Below the pieces are notes generated by a model. The model was not told the DNA's origin. It did not search any database and worked only from the letters and a program-made list of their open reading frames with translations. 64,000 nt of DNA, taken from positions 1 through 64,000 of the forward strand of contig NZ_JACJLQ010000015.1 of assembly GCF_016902295.1 (NCBI RefSeq). The letters run 5' to 3'. The position numbers were made by a program, and so were the translations under genes. Below are positions 56,080 through 64,000 of the stretch, piece by piece (the stretch's first letter is position 1; every line of letters begins with the position of its first letter). The DNA is from Bacteroides caecigallinarum. GTDB lineage: Bacteria > Bacteroidota > Bacteroidia > Bacteroidales > Bacteroidaceae.

Positions 56080-57324
56080 ATGAAAACAATCATTCTGAAC
56101 CAACGCAAAGAGCGTGATGAGCTAATGTCTCGTCCGTATTTGATTCGCAAGACCCTCCAAGATACAGAATCGTTATTGGGCAGTCATCTGATTAAGTTGA
56201 TAACAGGGCCAAGACGTGTGGGAAAATCAACTCAGGCATTATTAATGCTGCGTGACAAGAATTTTGCATACTTGAACTTCGATAGTTATCAATTACTGGA
56301 AGCCTGGGATTCGGATTTGGTTATGCGGATGTTGGATGATGTTTATCCCGGCTATGAATATATTTTGTTGGATGAAGTTCAGAACCTTGATGGGTGGGAT
56401 TTGTGGGTCAGTGAACTATATAGAATGGGAAAAAATCTCGTAATAACGGGCAGTAATGCCAGAATGCTCAGCAGTGAGATGGCTACAGTATTGACAGGTA
56501 AGTATCTCCAGATAGAGATGTTGCCTTTCAGTCTTGAAGAGTTTTTCAATTGGAACAATCTTGATTTGCATAATCTGAAATCAGAACACAAAACAGAGTC
56601 CCTTGTTCTGACAGATGACTATTTGAGGAATGGAGGTTATCCGGAAGTAGTTGCTTCACGTCAATTGATTCGCAATTATCTTGACACGTTATTTGATTCC
56701 ATCATATGGAAAGATGTGGCTAAACGTCATAATGTCCGTAATGTGGCAGATTTAAACAATTTGGCCATGTATCTTGTCTCTAATTTCTGTAATCCTGTCA
56801 GTGCTAATGAATTGACTTATGAACTTGACTTCTCAAGTGTCAATACTACCAAGAAATATATGGACTACCTTCATGAACCATACCTTTTCTATTATTTGTC
56901 ACGTTATAATAATAAACTTAGGTTGATGAAAAAGGCTCCAAGAAAAGTATATGTAGTTGACAATGGTTTTGTGGCATCAAAGGCTTTTTCTTTAAGTGAC
57001 AATTTGGGACGATTGCTTGAAAATCAGGTTTTCATAGAACTTGTTCGTCGAGGTTATGATGTGGAGAAAACAATCTTTTATTATCGTTCACGGAATGATA
57101 AGGAAGTCGATTTTGTACTTCGTGAGGGTACTCGCATATTACGTCTTGTCCAGGTATGTTATGACATGAGCAGTCCTAAAACGGAAAAGCGGGAAGTGGA
57201 TGGTATTATTGAGTGTGCCGGAGAATTGAAGTGTGATAATCTTGTTATAGTGACTTATAGTGATAAACGCACAATAGAGAAGGACGGATATAAAATAGAT
57301 GTAGTTCCAATAACAGAGTTTTAA
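56080..57324 (+). CDS. AAA-family ATPase with DUF4143 domain
   Basis: A 414-residue ATPase of the common bacterial/archaeal AAA_14-DUF4143 group. Walker A is GPRRVGKST (about 47-55), Walker B YILLDEVQ (about 92-99), and a sensor-like ITGSNARML follows (about 124-132). The C-terminal DUF4143 domain (about 200-360) has WKDVAKRHNVRNVADL and ends with a restriction-nuclease-like FYYRSRNDKEVDFVLREG. These genes are scattered among accessory DNA; their role is unknown. It is preceded by an EcoRI-like palindrome and has no partner gene. Confidence 0.88.
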   Translation: MKTIILNQRKERDELMSRPYLIRKTLQDTESLLGSHLIKLITGPRRVGKSTQALLMLRDKNFAYLNFDSYQLLEAWDSDLVMRMLDDVYPGYEYILLDEVQNLDGWDLWVSELYRMGKNLVITGSNARMLSSEMATVLTGKYLQIEMLPFSLEEFFNWNNLDLHNLKSEHKTESLVLTDDYLRNGGYPEVVASRQLIRNYLDTLFDSIIWKDVAKRHNVRNVADLNNLAMYLVSNFCNPVSANELTYELDFSSVNTTKKYMDYLHEPYLFYYLSRYNNKLRLMKKAPRKVYVVDNGFVASKAFSLSDNLGRLLENQVFIELVRRGYDVEKTIFYYRSRNDKEVDFVLREGTRILRLVQVCYDMSSPKTEKREVDGIIECAGELKCDNLVIVTYSDKRTIEKDGYKIDVVPITEF

Positions 57325-57373
57325 ATTAAATAATTCTATTCCACAAATATTCTCTTTATATAGATATTGTTAC

Positions 57374-57381
57374 TACCTTTG
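57374..57381 (+). promoter_or_regulatory. -7 promoter element of transporter copy 2
   Basis: TACCTTTG matches TAnnTTTG, 53 bases before the start codon. Confidence 0.6.
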
Positions 57382-57434
57382 CCCCCCGTAATTTAGAATC
57401 TATGGAAATTTAATACAATATAAAAACTAAAATT

Positions 57435-59120
57435 ATGGAATTGATTGAAAACCTGTTTATGGGTTATCCCAATTTATGGGGAGGGGGAGTGGCGCACTCC
57501 GTACTTATTTTGTCGCTGGTGATAACGATAGGTATTGCGCTTGGTAAGGTAAAGGTGGCTGGTGTTTCTTTGGGTATCACATGGATACTTTTCGTAGGAA
57601 TTATCTTCGGACATTTCAATATGAACCTTGATGAACATCTGCTTCATTTCCTTAAGGAGTTTGGACTTATACTGTTTGTCTATTCTATTGGTCTTCAGGT
57701 GGGACCAGGTTTCTTTTCAGCGTTCAAGAAAGGAGGGCTGACGCTTAATATGGTAGCCATGACGGTTGTCTTTACGGGTGTTATTCTGGCAATAGTACTT
57801 CATTTTGTATCAGGAGTTCCTATCACCACTATGGTAGGTATCCTTTCAGGAGCCGTAACAAATACACCGGGACTCGGTGCCGCACAGCAGGCAAACAGCG
57901 ACCTCAATGGCATAGATGCTCCTGAGATTGCTCTTGGATACGCGGTAGCCTATCCGCTTGGTGTAATAGGCTGTATTCTTTCTCTTTGGGGCTTGAGATA
58001 TGTTCTCTGTGTCAAGCTTGACAAAGAAGAGGCCGATGCCCAGCGTGGCTCAGGACATCTTCAGGAACTCACTGTCCGACCGATAACGATTGAGGTTCAT
58101 AACGAGTCTGTAATAGGTAAACAACTGCGTGAGATACATCCACTTGTGAAGAGATATTTCGTCGTTTCGCATATATACCATGCTTCTACAGGAGCGGTAG
58201 AAATGGCAGGCGCAGATACTGTGTTGCATCTTAACGACAGGATTCTTCTGACTTCCGCACCTATAGATATCGATGCCATTACAGCATTTATCGGTTGTCA
58301 GGTAGAGATGAACTGGGAAAAAGAAGAAACTGACCTGGTGACAAGAAGCGTCGTTATCACCCGTTCCGAAGTAAACGGTAAGTTGCTTTCACAGCTTAAG
58401 ATAAGAAACAGTTTTGGGGCCAATGTCATCAGAGTAAACCGTTCCGGTGTGGACCTTGTGGCTTCGCCCAACCTGCAGCTACAGATAGGCGACCGTGTGA
58501 TGATAGTAGGTAATGAACTGGCTGTAGGTCAGGCAGAGAAGGTTCTTGGTAACTCACTTAAACAGCTTAACCATCCGAATCTGATACCTATTTTCCTTGG
58601 TATAGCTTTAGGATGTATTCTTGGAAGTATTCCTTTTGCATTCCCGGGCATACCTCAGCCTGTCAAGTTAGGTCTTGCCGGAGGTCCGCTGATTGTGTCT
58701 ATATTGATAAGCCGTTTCGGTCCGCAGTATAAGCTCATCACTTACACTACCATGAGTGCTAATCTGATGGTCCGCGAGATAGGTCTTTCGCTGTTTCTTG
58801 CCTGTGTCGGTCTGGGAGCTGGAGCCGGATTTGTCGATACTATAGTACATCACGGAGGATATGTATGGATTGGCTACGGAGTTATTATCACAGTTGTACC
58901 TTTAATTATAGCAGGATTGGTAGGACGATATGCATTCAAGCTCAATTATTATACACTGATAGGTGTTCTTTCCGGCGCTACAACCAATCCGCCCGCACTT
59001 GCTTTTTCCAACGACCAGACATCGTGCGATGCGCCTGCAGTAGGTTATGCCACTGTCTATCCGCTCACAATGTTCCTTCGCGTACTCACGGCACAGCTGT
59101 TGATATTATCGTTGGCATAA
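57435..59120 (+). CDS. AspT/YidE-type transporter with RCK_C domains (copy 2)
   Basis: A 561-residue paralogue of the protein at 25691-27352, with the same plan: two membrane halves around two RCK_C domains (about 215-300 and 305-385). The AAE-family motif is LFVYSIGLQVGPGFFSAF near residue 92. GLGAAQQANSD and GAVTNTPG correspond to the other copy's GAAQQTLK and GATTNTPA. A short insert after about residue 195 (EEADAQRGSG) and changes in the RCK regions suggest different substrate or regulation. An MFS transporter gene follows 82 bases later. Confidence 0.86.
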   Translation: MELIENLFMGYPNLWGGGVAHSVLILSLVITIGIALGKVKVAGVSLGITWILFVGIIFGHFNMNLDEHLLHFLKEFGLILFVYSIGLQVGPGFFSAFKKGGLTLNMVAMTVVFTGVILAIVLHFVSGVPITTMVGILSGAVTNTPGLGAAQQANSDLNGIDAPEIALGYAVAYPLGVIGCILSLWGLRYVLCVKLDKEEADAQRGSGHLQELTVRPITIEVHNESVIGKQLREIHPLVKRYFVVSHIYHASTGAVEMAGADTVLHLNDRILLTSAPIDIDAITAFIGCQVEMNWEKEETDLVTRSVVITRSEVNGKLLSQLKIRNSFGANVIRVNRSGVDLVASPNLQLQIGDRVMIVGNELAVGQAEKVLGNSLKQLNHPNLIPIFLGIALGCILGSIPFAFPGIPQPVKLGLAGGPLIVSILISRFGPQYKLITYTTMSANLMVREIGLSLFLACVGLGAGAGFVDTIVHHGGYVWIGYGVIITVVPLIIAGLVGRYAFKLNYYTLIGVLSGATTNPPALAFSNDQTSCDAPAVGYATVYPLTMFLRVLTAQLLILSLA

Positions 59121-59155
59121 ATGTGTATTTGTTTCCTGAATGCAAGAAAAAGTGT

Positions 59156-59163
59156 ATCTTTGC
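59156..59163 (+). promoter_or_regulatory. -7 promoter element of the MFS gene
   Basis: TATCTTTG matches TAnnTTTG, 39 bases before the start codon. Confidence 0.6.
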
Positions 59164-59202
59164 ATCGTTTTTTTGAAAAATAATAAATAGATATACATAA
59201 AA

Positions 59203-60579
59203 ATGACACAACAGGTAAAGAAAAAGTTAAACGATTCGTGGGGCATGCGTTGGGGTGCTCTGGCTATTGTAGCCTTCACAATGATGGCTGCTTATTATGT
59301 GAACGATGTGGTAGCGCCTCTCAAGAGTATGCTTGAGGCATCACCGTCAGAAAACGGTCTGGGATGGACCAGTAGCGATTTCGGTATCTATACAGGTGCC
59401 TACAGCTTCCTGAATGTGTTCTGCCTGATGCTTATATGGGGAGGACTTATTCTTGACCGTTTCGGTATACGTTTCACCGGAAAGCTTGCCACAATACTTA
59501 TGGTGGTAGGTACATGGCTTGAATACTATGCAATGACAAGTATGGTAGGAACGGCTGATACGATCCTTGGATATAAGGCCGATGTTTTTGTCGCTTCTGC
59601 CGGATATTCAGTATTTGGAGTAGGAGCAGAGGTAGCAGGTATCACCGTCACAAAGATGATTGCCAAGTGGTTCCGTGGCAAGGAAATGGCTACAGCTATG
59701 GGCGTACAGGTTGCTCTTGCACGTGTAGGTTCGCAGGCTGCATACGCCGTTGCCATCCCTGTGGCACGTTCGTTCGAGCTTACAACACCGGTTCTTATCG
59801 GTCTTGTGTGCCTTGTAGGCGGTATGATAGCATTCTTCTCATTCTCTGTACTCGACAAGAAGCTTGACACACAGATGGAAGAAATCAAGGACGAATCTGC
59901 CGACAATGAAAAGTTCTCTTTCAAGGACGTAGCTACAATCCTTTCAAATCCCGGATTCTGGCTTATTGCTTTGCTTTGCGTATTGTTCTATTCATGCGTA
60001 TTCCCGTTCCAGAAGTTTGCTTCAGAGCTGATGATAACAAAATATGGTATTGACGAAAACGTGGCAGGCTTCTTTGCCGGACTTCCTGCTCTTGGAGCCC
60101 TGTTCCTGACACCGGTATTCGGAGGAATGGTCGATAAGCGAGGTAAAGCCGCAAGTATAATGATGTTCGGTGCCGCGATGTTGATATTTGTACATTTCGT
60201 TTATGCGTTGCCATTCGTTACAGGTTCATACATCGCTATTATCCTTATGATAATTCTTGGCATAGCATTCTCGCTTGTACCGTCGGCAATGTGGCCTTCA
60301 GTAGCTAAGATATTCCCTGCACATCAGCTTGGAACAGCATACGCCCTCATATTCTTTATCCAGAACATTGGTCTTTGGGGAGTACCTACTCTTATTGGTT
60401 TTGTTCTTGATAATTATTGCATCACAGGAAAGACTGCTGCTGGTACTAATTCATACGATTATACACTCCCGATGTGTATTTTCACAGGCTTTGCCGTACT
60501 TTCTCTGTTGGTAGCGTTTGCTCTTAAAGTGGCCGACAAGAAATTCGGATATAAGCTTGAAGAATCAAATATCAAATAA
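59203..60579 (+). CDS. Major facilitator superfamily transporter
   Basis: A 458-residue membrane protein with about 12 helices. The loop between helices 2 and 3 (GGLILDRFGIRFTGKL) and the repeat GGMVDKRGKAAS in the second half are the usual MFS signatures. A charged cytoplasmic loop (about 215-245: DKKLDTQMEEIKDESADNEK) divides the two six-helix halves. Substrate is not evident. The gene follows an AspT-type transporter, and both may move amino or organic acids, though this is a guess from position. Confidence 0.85.
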   Translation: MTQQVKKKLNDSWGMRWGALAIVAFTMMAAYYVNDVVAPLKSMLEASPSENGLGWTSSDFGIYTGAYSFLNVFCLMLIWGGLILDRFGIRFTGKLATILMVVGTWLEYYAMTSMVGTADTILGYKADVFVASAGYSVFGVGAEVAGITVTKMIAKWFRGKEMATAMGVQVALARVGSQAAYAVAIPVARSFELTTPVLIGLVCLVGGMIAFFSFSVLDKKLDTQMEEIKDESADNEKFSFKDVATILSNPGFWLIALLCVLFYSCVFPFQKFASELMITKYGIDENVAGFFAGLPALGALFLTPVFGGMVDKRGKAASIMMFGAAMLIFVHFVYALPFVTGSYIAIILMIILGIAFSLVPSAMWPSVAKIFPAHQLGTAYALIFFIQNIGLWGVPTLIGFVLDNYCITGKTAAGTNSYDYTLPMCIFTGFAVLSLLVAFALKVADKKFGYKLEESNIK

Positions 60580-60613
60580 TTCACGAATTCGGTTTTCCGT
60601 ATTCTGACAAAAT

Positions 60614-60657
60614 AAAATCCTGCTTCCGTTATTTAGAAAATGGAAGCAGGATTTTTT
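60614..60657 (+). terminator. Terminator of the MFS gene
   Basis: 13-bp stem AAAATCCTGCTTCC / GGAAGCAGGATTTT followed by TT, 34 bases after the stop. Confidence 0.9.
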
Positions 60658-60733
60658 GTATCCGTACCTTACAGATATTCTTTAACCCTAAATTTTTGAG
60701 CAGTCAGTTTTTAAAGATACAGTTTAGTTAAGT

Positions 60734-61141
60734 TTAGTCTAGTTTCTTTTTATTTTTCGGTTCCTGTCGCAGTTCCAGTTCCAGATTTATTATAGTATTA
60801 TCCCATTTGAACATCTTTCCCGTACCCAGGTCAACCAGGAATCCCGGCCAGAAAAGTATGTTCCATAAAGAAGAGGGGTTGAAGGCCGTTTCCAGCATGA
60901 AAGGAGTAGGAGAGTAGCCATCCTTTCGTGCAATCAGCTGTTTGTCCGAAACTTTCTTCTTTATTTTTGTGGTTACTATGTTTTCTTTTTCCACTTCAGC
61001 TATTTTTATATTAGTCTCTGCATCATAAATTTTTGTTCCGTTTGGAGCCATAAACGTTACGTTCTGTTTCGATGCTGTGAATACAGTGCAGCACGATGAT
61101 ATACTTGTGGCTGCAATAATGATTAATAATGATTTTTTCAT
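60734..61141 (-). CDS. Small PEGA-like lipoprotein
   Basis: A 135-residue protein from the ATG at 61141; its signal MKKSLLIIIAATSISSCC has a lipobox before Cys17 or 18. The mature part has a PEGA-like beta pattern (FMAPNGTKIYDAETNIKIAEVE) and the element WNILFWPGFLVDLGTGKMFKW, a Bacteroidetes lipoprotein motif that I recall but cannot name. The longer frame from 61219 is rejected: it would start upstream of the promoter element at 61174. Function unknown. Confidence 0.7.
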   Translation of the reverse strand: MKKSLLIIIAATSISSCCTVFTASKQNVTFMAPNGTKIYDAETNIKIAEVEKENIVTTKIKKKVSDKQLIARKDGYSPTPFMLETAFNPSSLWNILFWPGFLVDLGTGKMFKWDNTIINLELELRQEPKNKKKLD

Positions 61142-61173
61142 ATCAAGTCCGGTTCTGTTTTTGTTTCCGTAGG

Positions 61174-61181
61174 CAAAGATA
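61174..61181 (-). promoter_or_regulatory. -7 promoter element of the small lipoprotein gene
   Basis: Reverse complement TATCTTTG matches TAnnTTTG, 32 bases before the start codon. Confidence 0.55.
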
Positions 61182-61278
61182 AATAGATTCTGTAGGACGA
61201 TAATGATATTCTGATGCACAAAGCCGGAACTCTATGCCTTGATTATCAGTGCTTTGATGATTTATATGATGTACAAAA

Positions 61279-61325
61279 CAGAAAATGCCGACCAAAATCA
61301 CGGTTGAATTGGTCGGCATTTTCTG
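61279..61325 (-). terminator. Terminator of the inositol monophosphatase-like gene
   Basis: Perfect 17-bp stem CAGAAAATGCCGACCAA / TTGGTCGGCATTTTCTG with a 13-base loop, just beyond the stop at 61353. Confidence 0.85.
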
Positions 61326-61352
61326 CAGTCAGACACCTGTATGTTGGATTTA

Positions 61353-62123
61353 TCAGATGTGTTTCTGTATGATGGTGAAAAGCTCTTTCAGATTTTCCGC
61401 GCTGTTTCCGGCTATTACTCCGCATGGAGAAATAAAGTCAAGAGGTTTACCGTCGAGACCAGAAATCACTCCGCCCGCTTCTGTAAGTATCAGTGATGCG
61501 GCAGCAAAGTCCCATGGGCTCAGCAGATACTCAAAATACAGTTCGCATCTTCCCATAGCCAGGTAGCACAGTTCTGGAGCACAAGCCCCGAAGCGGCGGA
61601 TGTCGTTACACTTTCCGAACACTTCGCGTATTATTCCGGAACATATTTCGGCATATTCTTTATGATAGACCGGCAGGGCGGTACACATTATGGCATTTCC
61701 GAAAGTACGGTCGGAAACATGTATTCTCCGGTCGTTAAGATAAGCGCCTTTGCCTTTTTCTGCATAGAACATTTCTTTTGTCCTCGGAAGATATACAACC
61801 CCCATAATCATGTCCGAATTGTGTTTCAACCCTACACAGATGGCACATTCTGCTATCCCACGGCTATAGTTGGCAGTTCCGTCTATCGGGTCAATAATCC
61901 ATGTGTATTCATGGTTTGCATCATGCATATCCTCTTCTTCACAAAGAAATCCGCTGCCCGGCATTGCCTCTGCCAGATGCTTGCACAAGTAATCCTGTAC
62001 TGCTATATCCGATGATGTAACAATATTTGAATATCCTTCCTTGCTCGAAATGTCAAATCCTTCGGTTACCATCAGTTCCGAAGCGTTCATTACTATGTCC
62101 TTAAGTTTATCCAGTGATATCAT
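61353..62123 (-). CDS. Inositol monophosphatase family phosphatase
   Basis: A 256-residue Mg2+/Li+-dependent phosphatase. Metal site motifs are GFLCEEEDMHD (about residues 67-77), WIIDPIDGTANYSRG (about 86-100) and the late LLSPWDFAAASLILTEAGG (about 208-226). Members act on inositol phosphates, PAP (CysQ type) or fructose bisphosphate; the sequence does not choose. It is single, 56 bases from the AAA ATPase gene on the same strand, which reads towards it. Confidence 0.92.
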   Translation of the reverse strand: MISLDKLKDIVMNASELMVTEGFDISSKEGYSNIVTSSDIAVQDYLCKHLAEAMPGSGFLCEEEDMHDANHEYTWIIDPIDGTANYSRGIAECAICVGLKHNSDMIMGVVYLPRTKEMFYAEKGKGAYLNDRRIHVSDRTFGNAIMCTALPVYHKEYAEICSGIIREVFGKCNDIRRFGACAPELCYLAMGRCELYFEYLLSPWDFAAASLILTEAGGVISGLDGKPLDFISPCGVIAGNSAENLKELFTIIQKHI

Positions 62124-62148
62124 AATTTTTTCTTTATTAATTCTGAAC

Positions 62149-62156
62149 CAAAATTA
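62149..62156 (-). promoter_or_regulatory. -7 promoter element of the phosphatase gene
   Basis: Reverse complement TAATTTTG matches TAnnTTTG, 25 bases before the start codon. Confidence 0.5.
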
Positions 62157-62178
62157 CTAAAAAAATAACAGATATCAC

Positions 62179-63975
62179 TCACGCCCTGAAACCAATAGGG
62201 CGTGGTGATGAAATTTTTGTGGTTTTCAGACACAGAAAGTTTTTCTCGGTCTCAAGTATGTCCGCTTCTTCAATAACACACAGCATGTCGATGTCTATAT
62301 TTCTTCCGGTGACAGATGTTGACATAACCCTTCGAGCCATACTCTTTATGATCCCCTGATTAATCAGATTATGCACCCAGCGTCCGTTCCCGAAATACTC
62401 GTTGCGGTTGGCCGCCGCTTTTTCTATCAGGCTTTTCAGGCATTTATGAGCATCGTCAGTCAGCCGGTAGTTTCCTGCTTCCAGTGTGGCGCAAGCCATT
62501 TCCATCAGCTCTTCAGCAGAATAGTCGTCAAAATGGAATGTCAGCGGGAAGCGGTCTTTCAGTCCCGGATTTGTTCTCATCATATTCATCATCTTGTCCT
62601 CGTATCCTGCCAGAATCACAATCATGTCAGGCTGAGGTTCGGACAGTACAGTGAGCAGAGCATTCAGTATCTCCTTTCCGAAGTCCTTTGTGTCACTTTC
62701 GTGAGAAACGAGAGTGTATGCCTCGTCTATGAACAACACCCCTCCACGTGCTTCTTCTATGGCTTCCAGAGTCTTCTTCTCCGTCACACCTATATATTCG
62801 CCCACAAGTTTGGAGCGGTTGGTCTCTACGGTGTGACCTTTGCTCAGCAGGCCCATATCGTGATATATCTCTCCCACAAGCTTCGCCACAGTGGTTTTTC
62901 CCGTACCCGGATTACCCAGGAAAAGCATGTGGTTTCTCTGTTCGTTGTCTGTCTGCAGACACATCTCAGCCCTCTTCTTGTTGAACATCGACATCATTCT
63001 GGCCTCTCTCATGTCGTCCTTCACCCTCTGCAGTCCAATCATAGCCTCCAGTTCCTTTTCTGCTTTTCCGGATGACGGTCGTACTTCTTCATTGCCGGTG
63101 CTGCAACTGAATTTATCGTCCAGAAGTCCTTCCATCAGTTTCAGGAAATCTTCATTTTCCTCATCATATTCATAATTTGTTCCGACAGACCTGTCCGACG
63201 ACAGGCGGAAAGTAGTCTCTTCTGTGAACAGTCCGTTCATCAACACACATTTCTCCATCATCATGGCGATATCCCTGTCCTTACCGTGCAAGATGAATGT
63301 TGTTTCCCTGAACGTGTCAAAGCGGATTATGCTGGCCATCAGGTTCACTATATTAACGGTATGGTCATTGTAGTTCATTTCCGGCACCTCTACTATCACC
63401 GCCTTGGCTTTCGCCACCTTATCCTCCATGTGCTTCCATCCGTACGCCCCCGTGGTTATTTCTCCGAGCGATAGACAGTATTTCAGCGAGACATCGTCTT
63501 CCGTGATAAATCCTCCCAGAATCATAGAAGCCAGAGCCTTGGCCCCGCAGGTCTCTCCTTCGCCGGTCACAATCAGATGAGGCAGTTTCCCTGTCCTTCT
63601 GTTCTCCATTTCATTACTGAAAGCATACAGTCTCTCTATCAGCAATCTCACCAGAGGTTCCTTGAAACGTCCGCAGTACAGTTTGTTCCACCAGCTTGTG
63701 AAGGCAAGTTTCTCCGCGAAGAATTTCTCCTGCATATTCTCTTCTATTGACTGCATTGTTTTCCGTGTCCAGTAGTTCGACGATATCGGCAGATTCAACT
63801 CGCAGAACCATTTCACAGTTCCGTTTATATATATGTATGCGCGATACATTCCGGCATCCCACAAGTCGTCGTTTGCCAGTTGGAAAGAAATTTTTTTCAG
63901 CATCCTCTCCGGATTGTGTGCTATACATCCGGTGCCCATAAGTCTGTATGAAGCGGAATAAATTCGGACCGACAT
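62179..63975 (-). CDS. CbbX/SpoVK-like AAA+ ATPase, possibly 5'-truncated by the window
   Basis: A protein of at least 598 residues. The N-terminal about 300 residues contain no domain I can name, though LPHLIVTGEGETCGAKALA looks like a P-loop-related strand-loop. The C-terminal AAA+ module (about 310-560) has Walker A FLGNPGTGKTTVAKL (about 350-364), Walker B GGVLFIDEAYTL (about 410-421) and the arginine-finger region GLKDRFPLTFHFDDY. The frame stays open from the ATG at 63975 to the window end, so an upstream start cannot be excluded. Relatives act on type VII secretion or Rubisco-activase-like remodelling; the role here is unknown. Confidence 0.85.
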   Translation of the reverse strand: MSVRIYSASYRLMGTGCIAHNPERMLKKISFQLANDDLWDAGMYRAYIYINGTVKWFCELNLPISSNYWTRKTMQSIEENMQEKFFAEKLAFTSWWNKLYCGRFKEPLVRLLIERLYAFSNEMENRRTGKLPHLIVTGEGETCGAKALASMILGGFITEDDVSLKYCLSLGEITTGAYGWKHMEDKVAKAKAVIVEVPEMNYNDHTVNIVNLMASIIRFDTFRETTFILHGKDRDIAMMMEKCVLMNGLFTEETTFRLSSDRSVGTNYEYDEENEDFLKLMEGLLDDKFSCSTGNEEVRPSSGKAEKELEAMIGLQRVKDDMREARMMSMFNKKRAEMCLQTDNEQRNHMLFLGNPGTGKTTVAKLVGEIYHDMGLLSKGHTVETNRSKLVGEYIGVTEKKTLEAIEEARGGVLFIDEAYTLVSHESDTKDFGKEILNALLTVLSEPQPDMIVILAGYEDKMMNMMRTNPGLKDRFPLTFHFDDYSAEELMEMACATLEAGNYRLTDDAHKCLKSLIEKAAANRNEYFGNGRWVHNLINQGIIKSMARRVMSTSVTGRNIDIDMLCVIEEADILETEKNFLCLKTTKISSPRPIGFRA

Positions 63976-64000
63976 TTCTTTTACTCCCGTCAGTCCTTTT

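Noticed and set aside
56080-57324. DUF4143 ATPase as part of an abortive-infection or toxin system
   Set aside because: No partner gene or toxin motif is adjacent; naming a defence role would be guesswork.

Overview
The window looks like chromosome of a gut-type Bacteroidales bacterium (Bacteroides/Phocaeicola/Prevotella relatives). The evidence is a SusC/SusD pair with a GH20 enzyme, the Bacteroidetes gene set for the V-type ATPase (E, DUF2764, A, B, D, I, K), a class III fructose-1,6-bisphosphatase, DUF4270 next to a short GT5 protein, and many -7 elements of the Bacteroides form TAnnTTTG. All assignments come from reading the sequence and remembered family features; no database search was run.

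Layout. 1-100: 3' part of a 5S rRNA. 0.36-7.9 kb: V-type ATPase operon whose K subunit carries the complete Na+ ligand set known from Enterococcus hirae. 8-14.8 kb: TerB/J-domain protein, gap, miaA, lipid kinase, porin, serS. 15-22 kb: alpha-glucan genes (GH133, GT4, GH57), then a minus-strand pair (GT5-like protein, DUF4270 lipoprotein). 22.4-27.4 kb: panC-panD, fbp and an AspT-type transporter. 27.7-37.4 kb: a glycan locus with SusC, SusD, GH20 hexosaminidase, TPR protein and a sugar-kinase-like protein.

37.4-44.0 kb is an accessory island bounded by near-identical direct repeats (GTAACACGTRCGTGT). It holds two decayed phage head-morphogenesis genes, one ending in a CdiA-C/PD-(D/E)XK-like nuclease domain, and a type III restriction-modification operon in the order res, broken kilA-N, mod. 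The res gene has an apparent frameshift at a TA repeat near its N terminus. 44.3-49.9 kb: rseC-rnfBCDGEA. 50.2-55.9 kb: galE, DUF456, a putative C-poor non-coding transcript, hppA, ferritin, exonuclease. 56-64 kb: DUF4143 ATPase, a second AspT-type transporter, MFS transporter, small lipoprotein, inositol monophosphatase-like enzyme, and an AAA+ ATPase running to or past the window edge.

Together the V-ATPase, Rnf complex and membrane pyrophosphatase suggest a cell that relies heavily on Na+ bioenergetics. The alpha-glucan genes and fbp belong to storage polysaccharide and gluconeogenic metabolism, and the SusCD locus to uptake and use of N-acetylhexosamine glycans. The least explained parts are the 37.4-44.1 kb island with its bordering repeats and the C-depleted transcript at about 52.0-52.4 kb.
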